This document shows positions 9,259-19,863 of a stretch of DNA of 64,000 nt, one piece after another; position 1 is the first letter of the stretch, and each line of letters begins with the position of its first letter. The stretch lies in assembly GCA_009741485.1 (NCBI GenBank), contig CM019216.1:59130459-59194458 (forward strand), given 5' to 3'. Under the pieces are notes generated by a model that saw only the letters and a program-made list of their open reading frames with translations, had not been told where the DNA came from and did no database searches. The stretch comes from Malurus cyaneus samueli. Taxonomy: Eukaryota; Chordata; Aves; Passeriformes; Maluridae. Made by a program: the position numbers and the translations under genes.

Positions 9259-12184
9259 TTACACAGGCACTTGAAAGTGCCCACTATAATGATTACGTTT
9301 AATATCTTTGCTTCGCTACTGAGCATCCAGGAGCCAGTCCTGTGATTATGAATTCTGACAAAAATAATTTCATTCCAGCATAGCCACTGGCTCTGGTGGC
9401 ATCACTGTTTGATTAAGCATTCATCCCAAGAGCAGAAAATTGCCAGATCAGTCCAAAATGGTGGCAGAAGTAAGAAATGCTTGTAACAAAAACTGATTAT
9501 TGGAACAGGGGGCATAAGAAGAGAATCTCTTCTTATTGCTTCATAAATAGTAACTTTTGCTTTTAGGCCATTTGAATATTTTCTAGGAAGATTGACATAT
9601 AAAATTTGAATATTTCTTGCTGTTTTCTGCATAAGAACAGTATGCAGTTTCAAGCACCAATTAGATTTTCTCAGCTATTTTAGTTTCAACCACACAATAA
9701 CCTGATTGTGCTATAAAAGGCAAAGAGTACATAGCATATAACATGCTAATTGCAGCACATATAATCTCTATATAATGATTAATAAATGTATTTTTTTCTC
9801 ATAAAAATAGCTTAAAAAATTAGAATAATCTGCTGCTCTTATTAAGTAGATATATGTGGATTTTATTTGCACTGTTCCAGAAATCAATTAAATTAAATTC
9901 AAAAGCCTCTGCATAAAGAAATTATAGAATAAAAAAAAAAAAATCCAAGGCCTTCACACATGTGGACAAAATTTGATCTCTATGACACTTCCTGAAATGA
10001 ATGGTCAATTTACCAAGAGGCTTCCAGGACTAGCTATAGTTATCATAAGACCAAGGAATTGCTGTAGACTTTTTCCCAGATTAAGAAGATTACGCTTAAT
10101 TATTGCATAAATCGGATACCATCACATATTTCTCAGCATATGTTCTCACAGAAGATAAAGATTACTTTTGTGTTAATTTCCAAACTTGTTTTATACATAA
10201 ATTACTATTGGATGGAATTAATTTGTCATTTTCTTTCAGTAGAAAATATTTTCAAAGTACCACATGTAGCAGGTAGGTTGAAATTCAGAATTGCTCCAAC
10301 AATCTGCCTAGGAAACTTCCTTAATCTGTGCCCAGTTCAGAATGCAGAAACATGATGGGGAGGCCCTAGTGAAGGTGGAGAGGGTGAATGAAAGGTAGGC
10401 AGGTACACATTTACTGTGCAGGAGAGGGGCTTCTTTCTTTGCCATAGATAAAGTGTATTGAGTGGATGATACTTTTGTCACATTTGTCACAGATGCCTAT
10501 TGCCACTATGAGCTGGCAGCCTCCCAAGCACAATTGTTTAGACACAGCAAAGACAGAGTTATGCAGATGTTGAGCAATTGTCGATAAAGATCAGGTGAGC
10601 TTTAGAGGGGAAAATCCCAGTGGCCTAGCACAGTATCTCCATAACACAAGACTAATTTTAACCTAGTAAGTTAAACATTGCCAGAGAAGACAAACAACAC
10701 AGAAACACAAAACGAGGTCAGGAGATTAAAATAACAATGCCAAACACAAGTGCATGAAAGTCAGGACTTCAATGAATGGCTTGCTTCTGATATTTTTTTG
10801 TAGTACAAGCTTCAGAGCAGCTACAAGTACCTTTGAGTTCAGTTTATCCTTTGGGCTACTATATCCTTTTTACTTTTATGATCAGCTGAAATAGAAGCAG
10901 TAACACTCACCATTTTCCTCACACAGTATCCGTGGGAGGCTCGCTGTTGTGGGCACAGACTGCTATTGTCATATTCAGCCTACTTGTCCCCCAGAGCTAC
11001 GGGGTGAGCAGGCAGGCAGACACATTGTCTTCGTCCCTGAGACATCTCTGGTACCCTGTGTCTGCTGAGCAAAGGACAGGCACCACATGGAAAGGCAGTG
11101 CGGACAGCAAGCCAGCCTACTCGCCTTCATGGCTTCAGGTCAGGAGCCATGAGGTTCTCTGGCTTATTCAGGTGGAAAAGGCTCATCAAGAATGGCCCTG
11201 TACCACCCAAAAACACAGGAGGAAAAGCAGAGGGATAAAAGGAAAGGAGTCACCAGCTCAGCATTGACAGGGTTTACACAGAGCAGTGCTCAAGGATATA
11301 TGGAACAGGGAATGAGGTGTCCAGTTGAGGGTGGGTGTTGCTGGATGGGCTGTGGGTAATTAATACTGAGAATAGGAAATAAAAACTTCGAAATTTCATT
11401 CAGCCAAGAAATGTGATTTTTTTATATTCTTCTTCACACATCTTCAGGCTGTCCTTCACAGAAGAGAAAGCGCTGCAGGGGAATCCCTACAACATTTCTT
11501 AGAGGGTCTGACAGACGGCAGTTTATTCGGCATTCCTCCTTTACATAGGGAAGGGAAAAAACCTAGAAACAATTATTAGTGCTGGGTATTCATACACTGA
11601 TATATCAAGGACTGTGAGTATTCTCAGGCACTGTCACTTCTTAAAAGGGCATTTAAGACGTGGCAATACAGTCTCTACCGTATGTTTCCATAGGATACTA
11701 TTCCTTCAACCTGACCCTCAAACAACTGATTTGTCCAAATCTGTTTCAAAATTGGCTGGTTGTTATGCAGTGGCAAATTAATTGTCATAATACTACCAAT
11801 TATAGCCAAACAATTAGTATGGTCCAAAGGAAAACCTGTCCTATCGCTTGTACCAAGGTCAAAGAATAGACTCTTCAATATAATAAACAGCAACTCCCCC
11901 TAGTTTGTGTTTCTCCTCAAATCAAGACCTGTTTTACTGGAATTTATTTTAACTGCATTTCATTACTTAATATCATAAAAAAGTAATAAAAATATTCATA
12001 TTAGTTTCCCTTGAAGTGATGTGAAAACACATCTTATTGTATTTATAATCCTTTCAAGCTATAGCTTTATGATCAAACAGCTGTTGCAACAGTGAATTTT
12101 ATCTTCATAATCTCAGCTAGTGATCTCTCTTAAAAATTGATACTATCTTTTGTAATGTTAATAATTTAATATACAAATAGCTAC
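9254..12184. other. Anonymous AT-rich DNA, no gene recognised
   Basis: No recognisable gene or element. A frame of 111 codons at 10932-11267 begins with GTG and has a hydrophobic start, but it shows no family motif and is most likely chance in a less AT-rich patch. An A run near 9931-9943 and a small polypyrimidine patch are the only simple sequences. Confidence 0.55.
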
Positions 12185-12335
12185 ACAATATAGATGTACT
12201 ACTAAAACTAAAGGACAGTGCTGGCACAAGGACAAATGAATATAAACAGATTATGAATAAATTTAGGCTGGAAATCAGAAGAAGATTTTTAACCATCTGG
12301 GAAATGTGGTTCAAAAATAGCCTTCAAAAAGAAAA
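12185..12335 (+). mobile_element. Ancient CR1/L3-like LINE 3' fragment
   Basis: The run ggacagtgctggcacaagg, then ataaatttaggctggaaatc, then agaagaagatttttaaccatc, then tggttcaaaaatagccttc follows the conserved order of the 3' part of old amniote CR1/L3-like LINEs. It also aligns in order with the younger CR1 at 14046 (tttaga, gaagacattcttta, gccactggaataggttgccc). It is diverged and has no coding capacity. The edges are approximate. Confidence 0.7.
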
Positions 12336-14045
12336 AAAGGGAAGAAAAAAATGAAACAAACCTGTAGTGAGGGCAAGAAAGCATTTAATTTCTGGAAGAA
12401 TTCGATTCCTGCTGTCTCAGCAAATGTTGCTTTTGAAGGCATATGCTCTTCGGTGTTCTTGCTCAGTTTGGGAGGGTCTTTGAACTAACTAATTTTTTAA
12501 AAATTTTCTCCATGTTTACTCTGTCCTTGACACTGCACTGAAGAACAGCATCTTTTAATGTCTATTTTATCACTTTCAGAAGGCTTTTGAGTTTTGAGCA
12601 TTTTGCCATGAAAACAAAAACAAAAACCCCATGACATGTTCTTGGGAATTCCACATGAGGGAAATGATATGTTCACACCTGAAATAGATTTGTTCTGAGA
12701 TCTTTGCTCTTCACTACCTACTCTAGATCACTAGCATCATTTTATATGTCGTTTCACACCAGTGAAAGTTCCTTTATTTTATAAGATGTAATTAATGTCT
12801 TTGACTTTTCTCATTGTCTCCTGTGTGGACCACTCTAGCCAAAGACACAAATGCTGAAACAGAACGCTGTAGTTATTTCCATACAATTTTGCTAGCTACT
12901 ATTTCAAATGAGCAAATTCTGTCTGCATGTAAGCAAGTCTTTTCTTCAGCACATTGTTTCCCCATGTCAGCCTGTACTCATAAAGCATTTGAATTTCTTA
13001 CATCTTCCTGTTTGCCCTAATAGCAGAAAAAGCCAGTACTCATGCTACTTGTCAGATCATTGACATTTCTCCTCACTTCACTCACTTTTTTTAATTTTAC
13101 CTTTTCTGTATTTTTTCTTGTTTAGTTTTGCTCTATGTCTCCTTCAAGGACCACAGCATGTTTTCCTGGTTGTTATTCAGCATAAGTGTCAGGTCTCTGA
13201 ATACATTTCCTATTTACCTTCTATTCCTGCACCAAAAGTTATTTAATTTTTAATAAGAAAGTCTTTGAACAAGACTTTTTATCACTATGAAAAATGACTG
13301 TACTGTTTTCTCTTCTTACTCAGTCTGAACTTTTCAGAATATGTATTTCTAGAAAATTTATTAAGCTTTTCTGACTCTGGAACTGCCTGCCTGTGCCCCC
13401 TCTGCAGACTCAGAAAAATCAAATAGCTCACACTTTCACAAGACAACTGAGTGTGAGAGGCTATAACTTCGTCTTTCAGGAGACTTCAGACCTCCTGAAG
13501 ATTTACTAACACTCTTGCTGGCCAAGTGCTCTGTTAAAGCTCCTTTGAAGCCACTCAGCTCAGTCTTCTCTGGGAAGACTTGAAAATACCGTAAGCACTT
13601 CCAGTTTGTATTTTCCCTTCACCTCTCTCTACTCGAGGCTTACCACAGCCTCCTCCTGCACAGGCTCACTGTGTGCATGCACAAGTTCTCAGGAAAACTC
13701 TACAGGCATATATCTGTTACTGGAGCTTTCTCACCTTTCTCACTTTGAGCAAGGAATAATTTCAGGAATAATGAGATACCATGAATGGGAGTTTCATACA
13801 CAGAATTGCAGATTCCTGGTGATGCTTTTAAAATATCAGCAAAACTCGTTATTTCTCCCTGCTCTGCTTGACGTGACCCAGTCAGGTCAGAACTCCAGTT
13901 CTCCCAGTGAATGGCCCTTCACAAAGCCGTGAGAAGAGTAAGTTCACCACTGATTTGTTGATGCTCAGCTATTGTGCAGACAGGAAAGCACAAAGCTGAT
14001 ATAGCATCTTTCTCTGAATCGGGAGGTTCTGCTGATCAGTCTGTA
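12336..14045. other. Anonymous DNA, no gene recognised
   Basis: A purine-rich stretch (12330-12356) follows the old LINE tail and may be what remains of its end. Beyond it I recognise nothing; a frame of 108 codons at 13606-13932 has no known motif. Confidence 0.55.
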
Positions 14046-14310
14046 GTGACAAAGTGGATTGGTTTCAAGCTCAGAGAGCAGGTTTAGAATAGATATAAGG
14101 AAGACATTCTTTACTGAGGGTGGTGAGCCACTGGAATAGGTTGCCCAGAGAAGCTGTGGATGCCTCATCCCTGGATGTGTTTAAGGACAGTTTGGATAGA
14201 GCTCTGAGCAGCCTGGTCCACTGAAAGGTACCCCTGTCCATGGCAGGAGGATTAAAAGCAGATGATCTTTAAAGCCCCTCATTTTCTGGTCATTTTAGGA
14301 TTCTATGATT
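14046..14310 (+). mobile_element. CR1 LINE, 5'-truncated 3' end
   Basis: The sense CR1 order is clear: tttagaatagatataaggaa, then gagggtggtgagccactgga, then ggttgcccagagaagctgtg, then ccctggatgtgtttaaggac, then a terminal agatgatctttaaagcccc and gattctatgatt at about 14299-14310. The last word is the characteristic CR1 3'-terminal repeat unit. The copy is only about 265 bp, from 5' truncation, and carries no coding sequence. It lies opposite in orientation to the CR1 at 6968. Confidence 0.93.
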
Positions 14311-15204
14311 TTCATTGATAGCACCTCTTAGATGGCTGTTAGACAATCAGTGGAAAGTTTTGAATGCTTACCAAATTATTTTAACATTTCTTTTTCTCCT
14401 ATGGAAATTATACTCTGACTAATGTTATATATAGGTGAAGCAGCACAATCTTTTTTTTTTTTTCCAGCCTGAAAACTGTCCTTCTCATAGAGACAAAAAG
14501 CACATCAGAAGTTGTTGCTATCTCAGCCACTACTCTGAATGCAAACTTCCTATAGTCTAGGGCGTCCAAGCCCACTCATTGGATTATACCTATTTGAATC
14601 TTTTTGACTATTATGTAGAAAATTTTCTTCTTCGCTCAAACAAGCAAAACCTTCATCTGTAAATAGAAACACTTGCAGATTTTTAACACATGATGAAGTT
14701 GAGGAGGACATCTTTGGGGTTATCTGGAATAGTTATTTATTTTACAAAAAATTGGCTCTTCAAACATACTGGAGAATATATTCTATTTCTGCATAAAAAT
14801 AATACTGTATTCACTAGCATTGCAACATCAATATTCAAAGGCTTTGTAGACTCTACAATAGCATACCTAGTTCAGAATTATCAGAACACCACCAGATGTA
14901 ATGCATAGTAATCTTATTACACATTGACAGCTTACACCCTAATGGCTCTGATGGAGCTGTTATGATGTATTGTGTCATATCCTAATAGGGATATAGCACC
15001 AAAAACAGATGTATCTTGACAAGCTCCACATAAACTAGATCTGAAGGATCTATGGCTCTGTATGCTGACAGTGCATATAAGCTGAAAAAGTTTATATAAA
15101 ATGAAAAATTAAGTGCTCAGGAGAGGTCTGCTTTAGTAATAATAATACTTTTCTCTTATCTGAACCGTTCTGTGTGAAGATATTGAAAGACTTTGATTAA
15201 TTGA
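14311..15204. other. Anonymous AT-rich DNA, no gene recognised
   Basis: A T run at about 14451-14463 and no recognisable gene or element. Confidence 0.55.
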
Positions 15205-15365
15205 ATCTTACCAACATTCTGTGTGCTAGGAAATGTTTTAATATCCCCCATCTCACGCTGAGGCACAGATATGTTCTGTGACTTGTCAAGGTCACCCTGC
15301 AAGTCTGTGACCGGGAACTCAATGCTCCTTGCTTCAGCCCTAAGCCTCAGGCAGAGAGACCATCT
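15205..15365 (-). mobile_element. MIR-type SINE remnant
   Basis: Read on the plus strand this matches the antisense order of MIR: tgtgctaggaaatgtttta, then atcccccatctcacgctgag, then gcacagatatgttctgtgac, then ttgtcaaggtcaccctgcaa, then gtctgtgaccgggaactcaa. These correspond to the CORE segment (counts, gaggcacagag, aagtcacttgcccaaggtcac) and the tRNA-derived head (agccgggattcgaaccc). MIRs are tRNA-derived SINEs active early in amniote history. Clear copies are uncommon in birds, so this one is either an old survivor or conserved. Confidence is limited by age. Confidence 0.65.
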
Positions 15366-15819
15366 TTTGCTATTGTTTAGAAATATTAACAAACTTGAAT
15401 TTCATCCAGTTATCACATCCAAAGACCATTTAACAATGTAAATTCATACTAATTCTAGTGCTAATCCTTCGAGACTGGTAGGTTTTAAAACTGATGGCTT
15501 TGCCCTTGCCTGCCCTTAATTCCATTCATGAGACTGGTGATATTATTTGTACATAATTTTTAGAATTTTATTTTGAGTCAGGATGAAAACAACAGAAAGA
15601 TTTTGTATTCTCTTGCAGGTTGGTTTGGAGGTGTCACAAGCCTGTGCTCCTACATAATTTAATGCAGTCAGTGTGACTGAAGAAAGAACTGCAGGACCAT
15701 AAAATATAAAAACAGAAAGACAGTTCAGGTGCTTCAGTGTAAAATGAGATTCTTGTACTGGTATCATCCTTTGCTTTTCCCATGGGGAGGGGAATTTGAA
15801 GTTATGAGCCTTTAAGCTG

Positions 15820-15862
<43 letters not shown>

Positions 15863-18649
15863 AAAAAAAAAAAGACAATATTTTAGTACAAATGTATATT
15901 TGAATATTAGTCCTGGGTTGATGCTTCCGGTTGGAGACATTTGAGACAAACAGGAGAGTGACAAGGAGATACACTGTACTTGTTCTCTGTTGCTGCTGTT
16001 ATACAGGAACAGGGTACAAAGAGGCAAAACATTTTATGTATAATTGATGGAGAGTGCAACCGAGAGATCTGCGCAATAGAGTTAATTTCCTTCTCACCAT
16101 GCTACCTCTCATGCTACCTTTCAGCAACCAATTTGCACTAACTCAAATAATCAATGTTCCAAAATTATTCAGAAGTGTGCATGGGCATGAACAGTGCTCC
16201 TAATTTCCCCACTCAAAGCTCAAGCCACTAAATACAGCCTTCCACCATCACAAATCAGCCACAGGAAAAACATTCAATGTGGCTTCCTCCAAGGCTATGG
16301 GTAGGCAGTTTAACTTTGTCCTTAATCAGACATATTTACAACAGAAAGAAGAGTGAAAGACAGATACCCAAGAAATGAGAGACAATATATTAAAAGCACA
16401 CATTTACAACAAAGAACCAACAGCCTGTCACTTTCATGTCATTACACTAAAACTTAATTGATATTACAACTTATATGAGGCTTACAAAGTAATGAAACAT
16501 CAAAATCTAATGAGTAGTTTAAGACGTGTGCTTGAGAAGGTATAAATACAACAATTTCCAGATCAAATCCACGAGAGCTGCTTAATGGTCAATACAGTAG
16601 GAGGAAAAAAGCCACGGCCTAAGGGGATGAGAGACTTAATGTCAGTTAATAACATTTCATGCAGCATATACATGTACACTTCCCCAAGAGAATTGCAAGA
16701 GGATAAAAGGATGAAGGAATAATAGATATCCCAATGGCTCTTTTATACTGGGTTCTCAGTTTAATCTAGTCTGCTTATTAGAGAAGAGGAAATAATTCAG
16801 AAAATGCATTCTATTAAACAAATTTCTTCTCTAATCCAAAGGAAAATTTTCTCTGACTTGTTTAGTATTCCAAATGATTTATGAAATTTTTTTTGCACAC
16901 CATGATAGGTCTGAAATGACTTTTGAGATTTGCTGTGCAAGTATGCAAACCATATTGATTAGAGAGAGAGCAAGAGCTCTGAACTTCAGTGTGCATCAAT
17001 TGAAAAATCAGGTACCCTATTTAAATTTAGCTATCCATTCAGTCATTCTGTAGTTTAATATTACTATCTACTGATTATTCAAGGGAGTGAGAAAATAAAG
17101 TAAATTTATCTCAAAAACATAAATAAAATCCATCGATTTCATTGCACTATGTAGGAGCCTTAAATAAAAATTGTTTTCTCAGGAAAATTAAAATTATACT
17201 TAGCCATCTTTTCACATAACATTGCACCATAAATTAGAATATTTGACTATTTTAAAATCTTCATGTAGAATCCCTTTTACAGGTTGCGCAGCTGAGAGCA
17301 ATGATGTTATACAGCTTAATGATTTAAATGTCTCCCCTACATAACACAGGCTTCCTGTGCTCTAAAAACTTCATATGGTGCATGATCCTTGGAATGTCCA
17401 AAATAAAGAAGAGATTACTATGCCTCACAGGTAGAAGAAAGTCTGACACATTCTTCTTATTTGCCATCTGTTCATTATTTTCCCACACAATCTCTTTAAA
17501 ATAAGAAGTTTAAAGTTTGCAATACACTGGTATTTGTTCTCTAATTCAATTATATATGTGTTCCTTACCCTGGAAAGAAATGCTAACACATTTTGTAATA
17601 AGTGATCCAAGGCACATGATCAGGTGGCTCTTCCTTGCAGAGGCCTATGGCAATGTAACTTACCAGTTAGGTAAATGACATAAAATGTGATGCTGGACTT
17701 CATTTATTCCACTCCTATTTGCCTATGATATTTATTCTTGCACACCCAGAAACCTTCAAGTCATTGTCTTGTTACCTTCTCCTTAATTTGCTGTACAACT
17801 GTGACATTAATCTGTGTTTGTTACTTGCTTTACTGGTTGTGAAAACAAAATGCCATAAGAAATTCCTTTCTCCTTTCAGCCAAGAGATCACTGGTTTTGC
17901 CTTTTCTGTATACTCAGTTTTCAGCATTGCCTAACCTTTTCGGGACTTGTAATTTACTTGTTGATTTACCAGATTAAGCAGAACCTATAGATTATCCTGA
18001 TCTCTGCATAGAAATTGTTATCTAATAGTAATACCTTCACAGTGCCTGAGACAACCTAAGTGCTGCAGAGGCATATGCAGTCTTCATCTTTGAGATCACA
18101 AAAATCAATGTTGTTTAAAAGTAGCTTTGGCATTCACTGAAAGAAACCACATACAAAATTTTTGGACTGAATAAGAGAAAAGGATAAGTAAGAAATGCCC
18201 CTGAGGGACAGGTTTATGCTCACACAGCCCGGCACACTGCCTCCAGTAAAGACAGAGATAAAAGAAGCTTGGTCATTCCTGTAGCCCATTCCTCACATGG
18301 ATGTTCTTCTGGTGAGGAATGGTTTAATCAGTATTGTCAGTGGGTACTCTCCTGCCCAGCATTAAAAGAACTAAAGGGCAGCTTTGTGAGAGAGTTATTT
18401 ATGACTAACCCCTTTCTAAGCCTGCCACTAGTGGTTTCCCCCACCCTCTTTAGTGACCCTCAGTTCAAGAAATTCACTGTGTTAAGGACTACAGTCACTG
18501 GCTTTAAACAAAAGCCTTACTGGTTGCAAGTTCCCATAGATCTGGAGTTGTGGGATTTTGGGAGCAACCATTGTGTATTCAATTTATCTATTGCCCATAT
18601 AATTTCATGAATCTTGTTCATAACTTTCCTCAGCTTCCTCTTCTTCAAA
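15366..18649. other. Anonymous AT-rich DNA with a long A tract
   Basis: Apart from the A tract at 15820-15873, I recognise no gene, element or tandem repeat. Open frames crossing the A tract code only for runs of lysine or phenylalanine. Confidence 0.55.
15820..15873. repeat. A tract (A30-G-A23)
   Basis: Thirty A, one G, then twenty-three A. The upstream sequence does not look like a known SINE or a spliced mRNA, and I see no flanking duplication, so a retroposed body is not supported. Confidence 0.9.
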
Positions 18650-19863
18650 TGAAATGTTCCAGCCTTTAATTGTGTCTGCAGAAGGCAGCTGCTCCATCCC
18701 CTTGAACATTTTACTTGTTTTTCTTCATACTTCTTTGGATTCTGCTACACCCTTCCTCATATGTGGAGACCAAACTGCACGGGATGCTGAGATTATGGGC
18801 ACATCAGTTTTTAGAGTGATGCTCTGCTGTCCTGTAATTTCAGACACTCTCTGTTTTCAAAGAAAATCTCATTAAATTTTCTAAATTTGCCTAACACTTT
18901 TTTTTTGACACTGAGACACTGACTTCAGAGAAATGTCAGAGGTCCCTTTCTGAGTTTTAAACATCAGTTCTGAGTTCAGCATCATGTCAGCATGGTTCAT
19001 ATTATTTTTTTCTAGATGCATTTCTACTGACTGAATTTGACCTGCTGACTTTTGTTCTGCTCAGTTCTATTTTGGAGATTCTTTCCATTGAAGCCATTGA
19101 TACTGAAGGCAAATGACGTTGATTGTGAACAGAGAATCTATGCACAGACTTGCAGATTTCACTGTTCATTGCCCTCTACAGAGCAGAGATAACTGATTAA
19201 AACAGGTCCAAGTATCAATTTCCATTCTGAAATGTTGCCCATATTAAGGCCTATAATGGATTCCTCTTCTTTTGAAAGCTTTCCTCCAATCCCATGGCAA
19301 CACAATTTCTGTAATGAGCCTTTGATGTGCAACCTGATCAATGACATTTTAAAAAGCAATGTGTATTATGTCCATTTGACCCCTTTTATACTTATTATTA
19401 CTGAAAACATCCTTGAAATCCTGAAGCCAAGTAACTTCTTCTAAACAAGTTGTTTTCATTCATACATAGTCTTAACAGAAATGTAAATCAGGCTCCCTGG
19501 TTTGTCATCCCCAAGATCATCTCTGAAGCCCTTCTGACAGATGGCAGATACAACAGCTGTCCTAGTCCTTTAGCTCAGTGTCCATTTGTAATGACATTTT
19601 ACATCCCCTAGCCAGAAGTTTGGGAATTTCATATTCAGAACTCTTGATTTTATGCCATCTGGTCCCGGTGACCTTCCTAACCTGCCTGACTGGTCTAATA
19701 TTTCCTGTTCATTTACTTCAAATTGATCTACATTGTATAGACAATCTGCTACAGAAATGCATCAGGTGTGATAGAGAATTAACTGCCTATGCAAAGATTT
19801 CACCGAGTTTCTCTGCTATGTCTTCGTCAACCCTGAATGTCCCTTCTGTGTCCTTGCCATGAT
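18650..19863 (-). mobile_element. Ancient CR1-type LINE, 3' half
   Basis: A 1.2-kb degraded non-LTR retrotransposon in antisense. Plus-strand phrases follow the antisense order of old amniote CR1 elements: tctggattctgctacaccc-like text at about 18735-18760 with ggagaccaaactgcac at 18765-18780 (downstream part), acaggtccaagtatcaattt at 19202, cctttgatgtgcaacctgat at 19319, and gtttctctgctatgtcttcg with ccctgaatgtcccttctgtg near 19808-19850. On the minus strand a frame within 19159-19359 still reads like reverse transcriptase, with HGIGGK at 19280-19297, SEW, and LGPVLIS. It has stops and frameshifts and is not functional. Sequence and age fit a family shared by reptiles and birds. Confidence 0.85.
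19159..19380 (-). pseudogene. Decayed reverse-transcriptase fragment of the LINE
   Basis: The minus-strand translation includes GSLQKLCCHGIGGK, matching the CR1-family stretch around 'LL.KL..HGIGGK' that follows the DF.KAFD.VPH motif. The DF.KAFD.VPH region itself is recognisable only at nucleotide level just beyond (about 19325-19375), with changed residues. Further on, SEWK is followed almost at once by LILGPVLIS, whereas intact relatives carry a SGVPQGSVLGP block between them, so several codons are missing. The YADD/FADD catalytic motif was not identified. No full domain remains. Confidence 0.75.

Noticed and set aside
10932..11267. A 111-codon plus frame with a hydrophobic, signal-like start
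   Set aside because: It begins with GTG rather than ATG, has no conserved cysteine pattern or domain, no splice context, and lies in AT-rich DNA where frames this long occur by chance.
11675..11893. A 72-codon minus frame that looked a little like a decayed coding remnant
   Set aside because: It starts at TTG, matches no family I can name, and a similar-length frame overlaps it on the other strand.
15812..16027. A processed retrocopy ending in the A tract
   Set aside because: No mRNA-like body precedes the A tract and no flanking duplication is visible.
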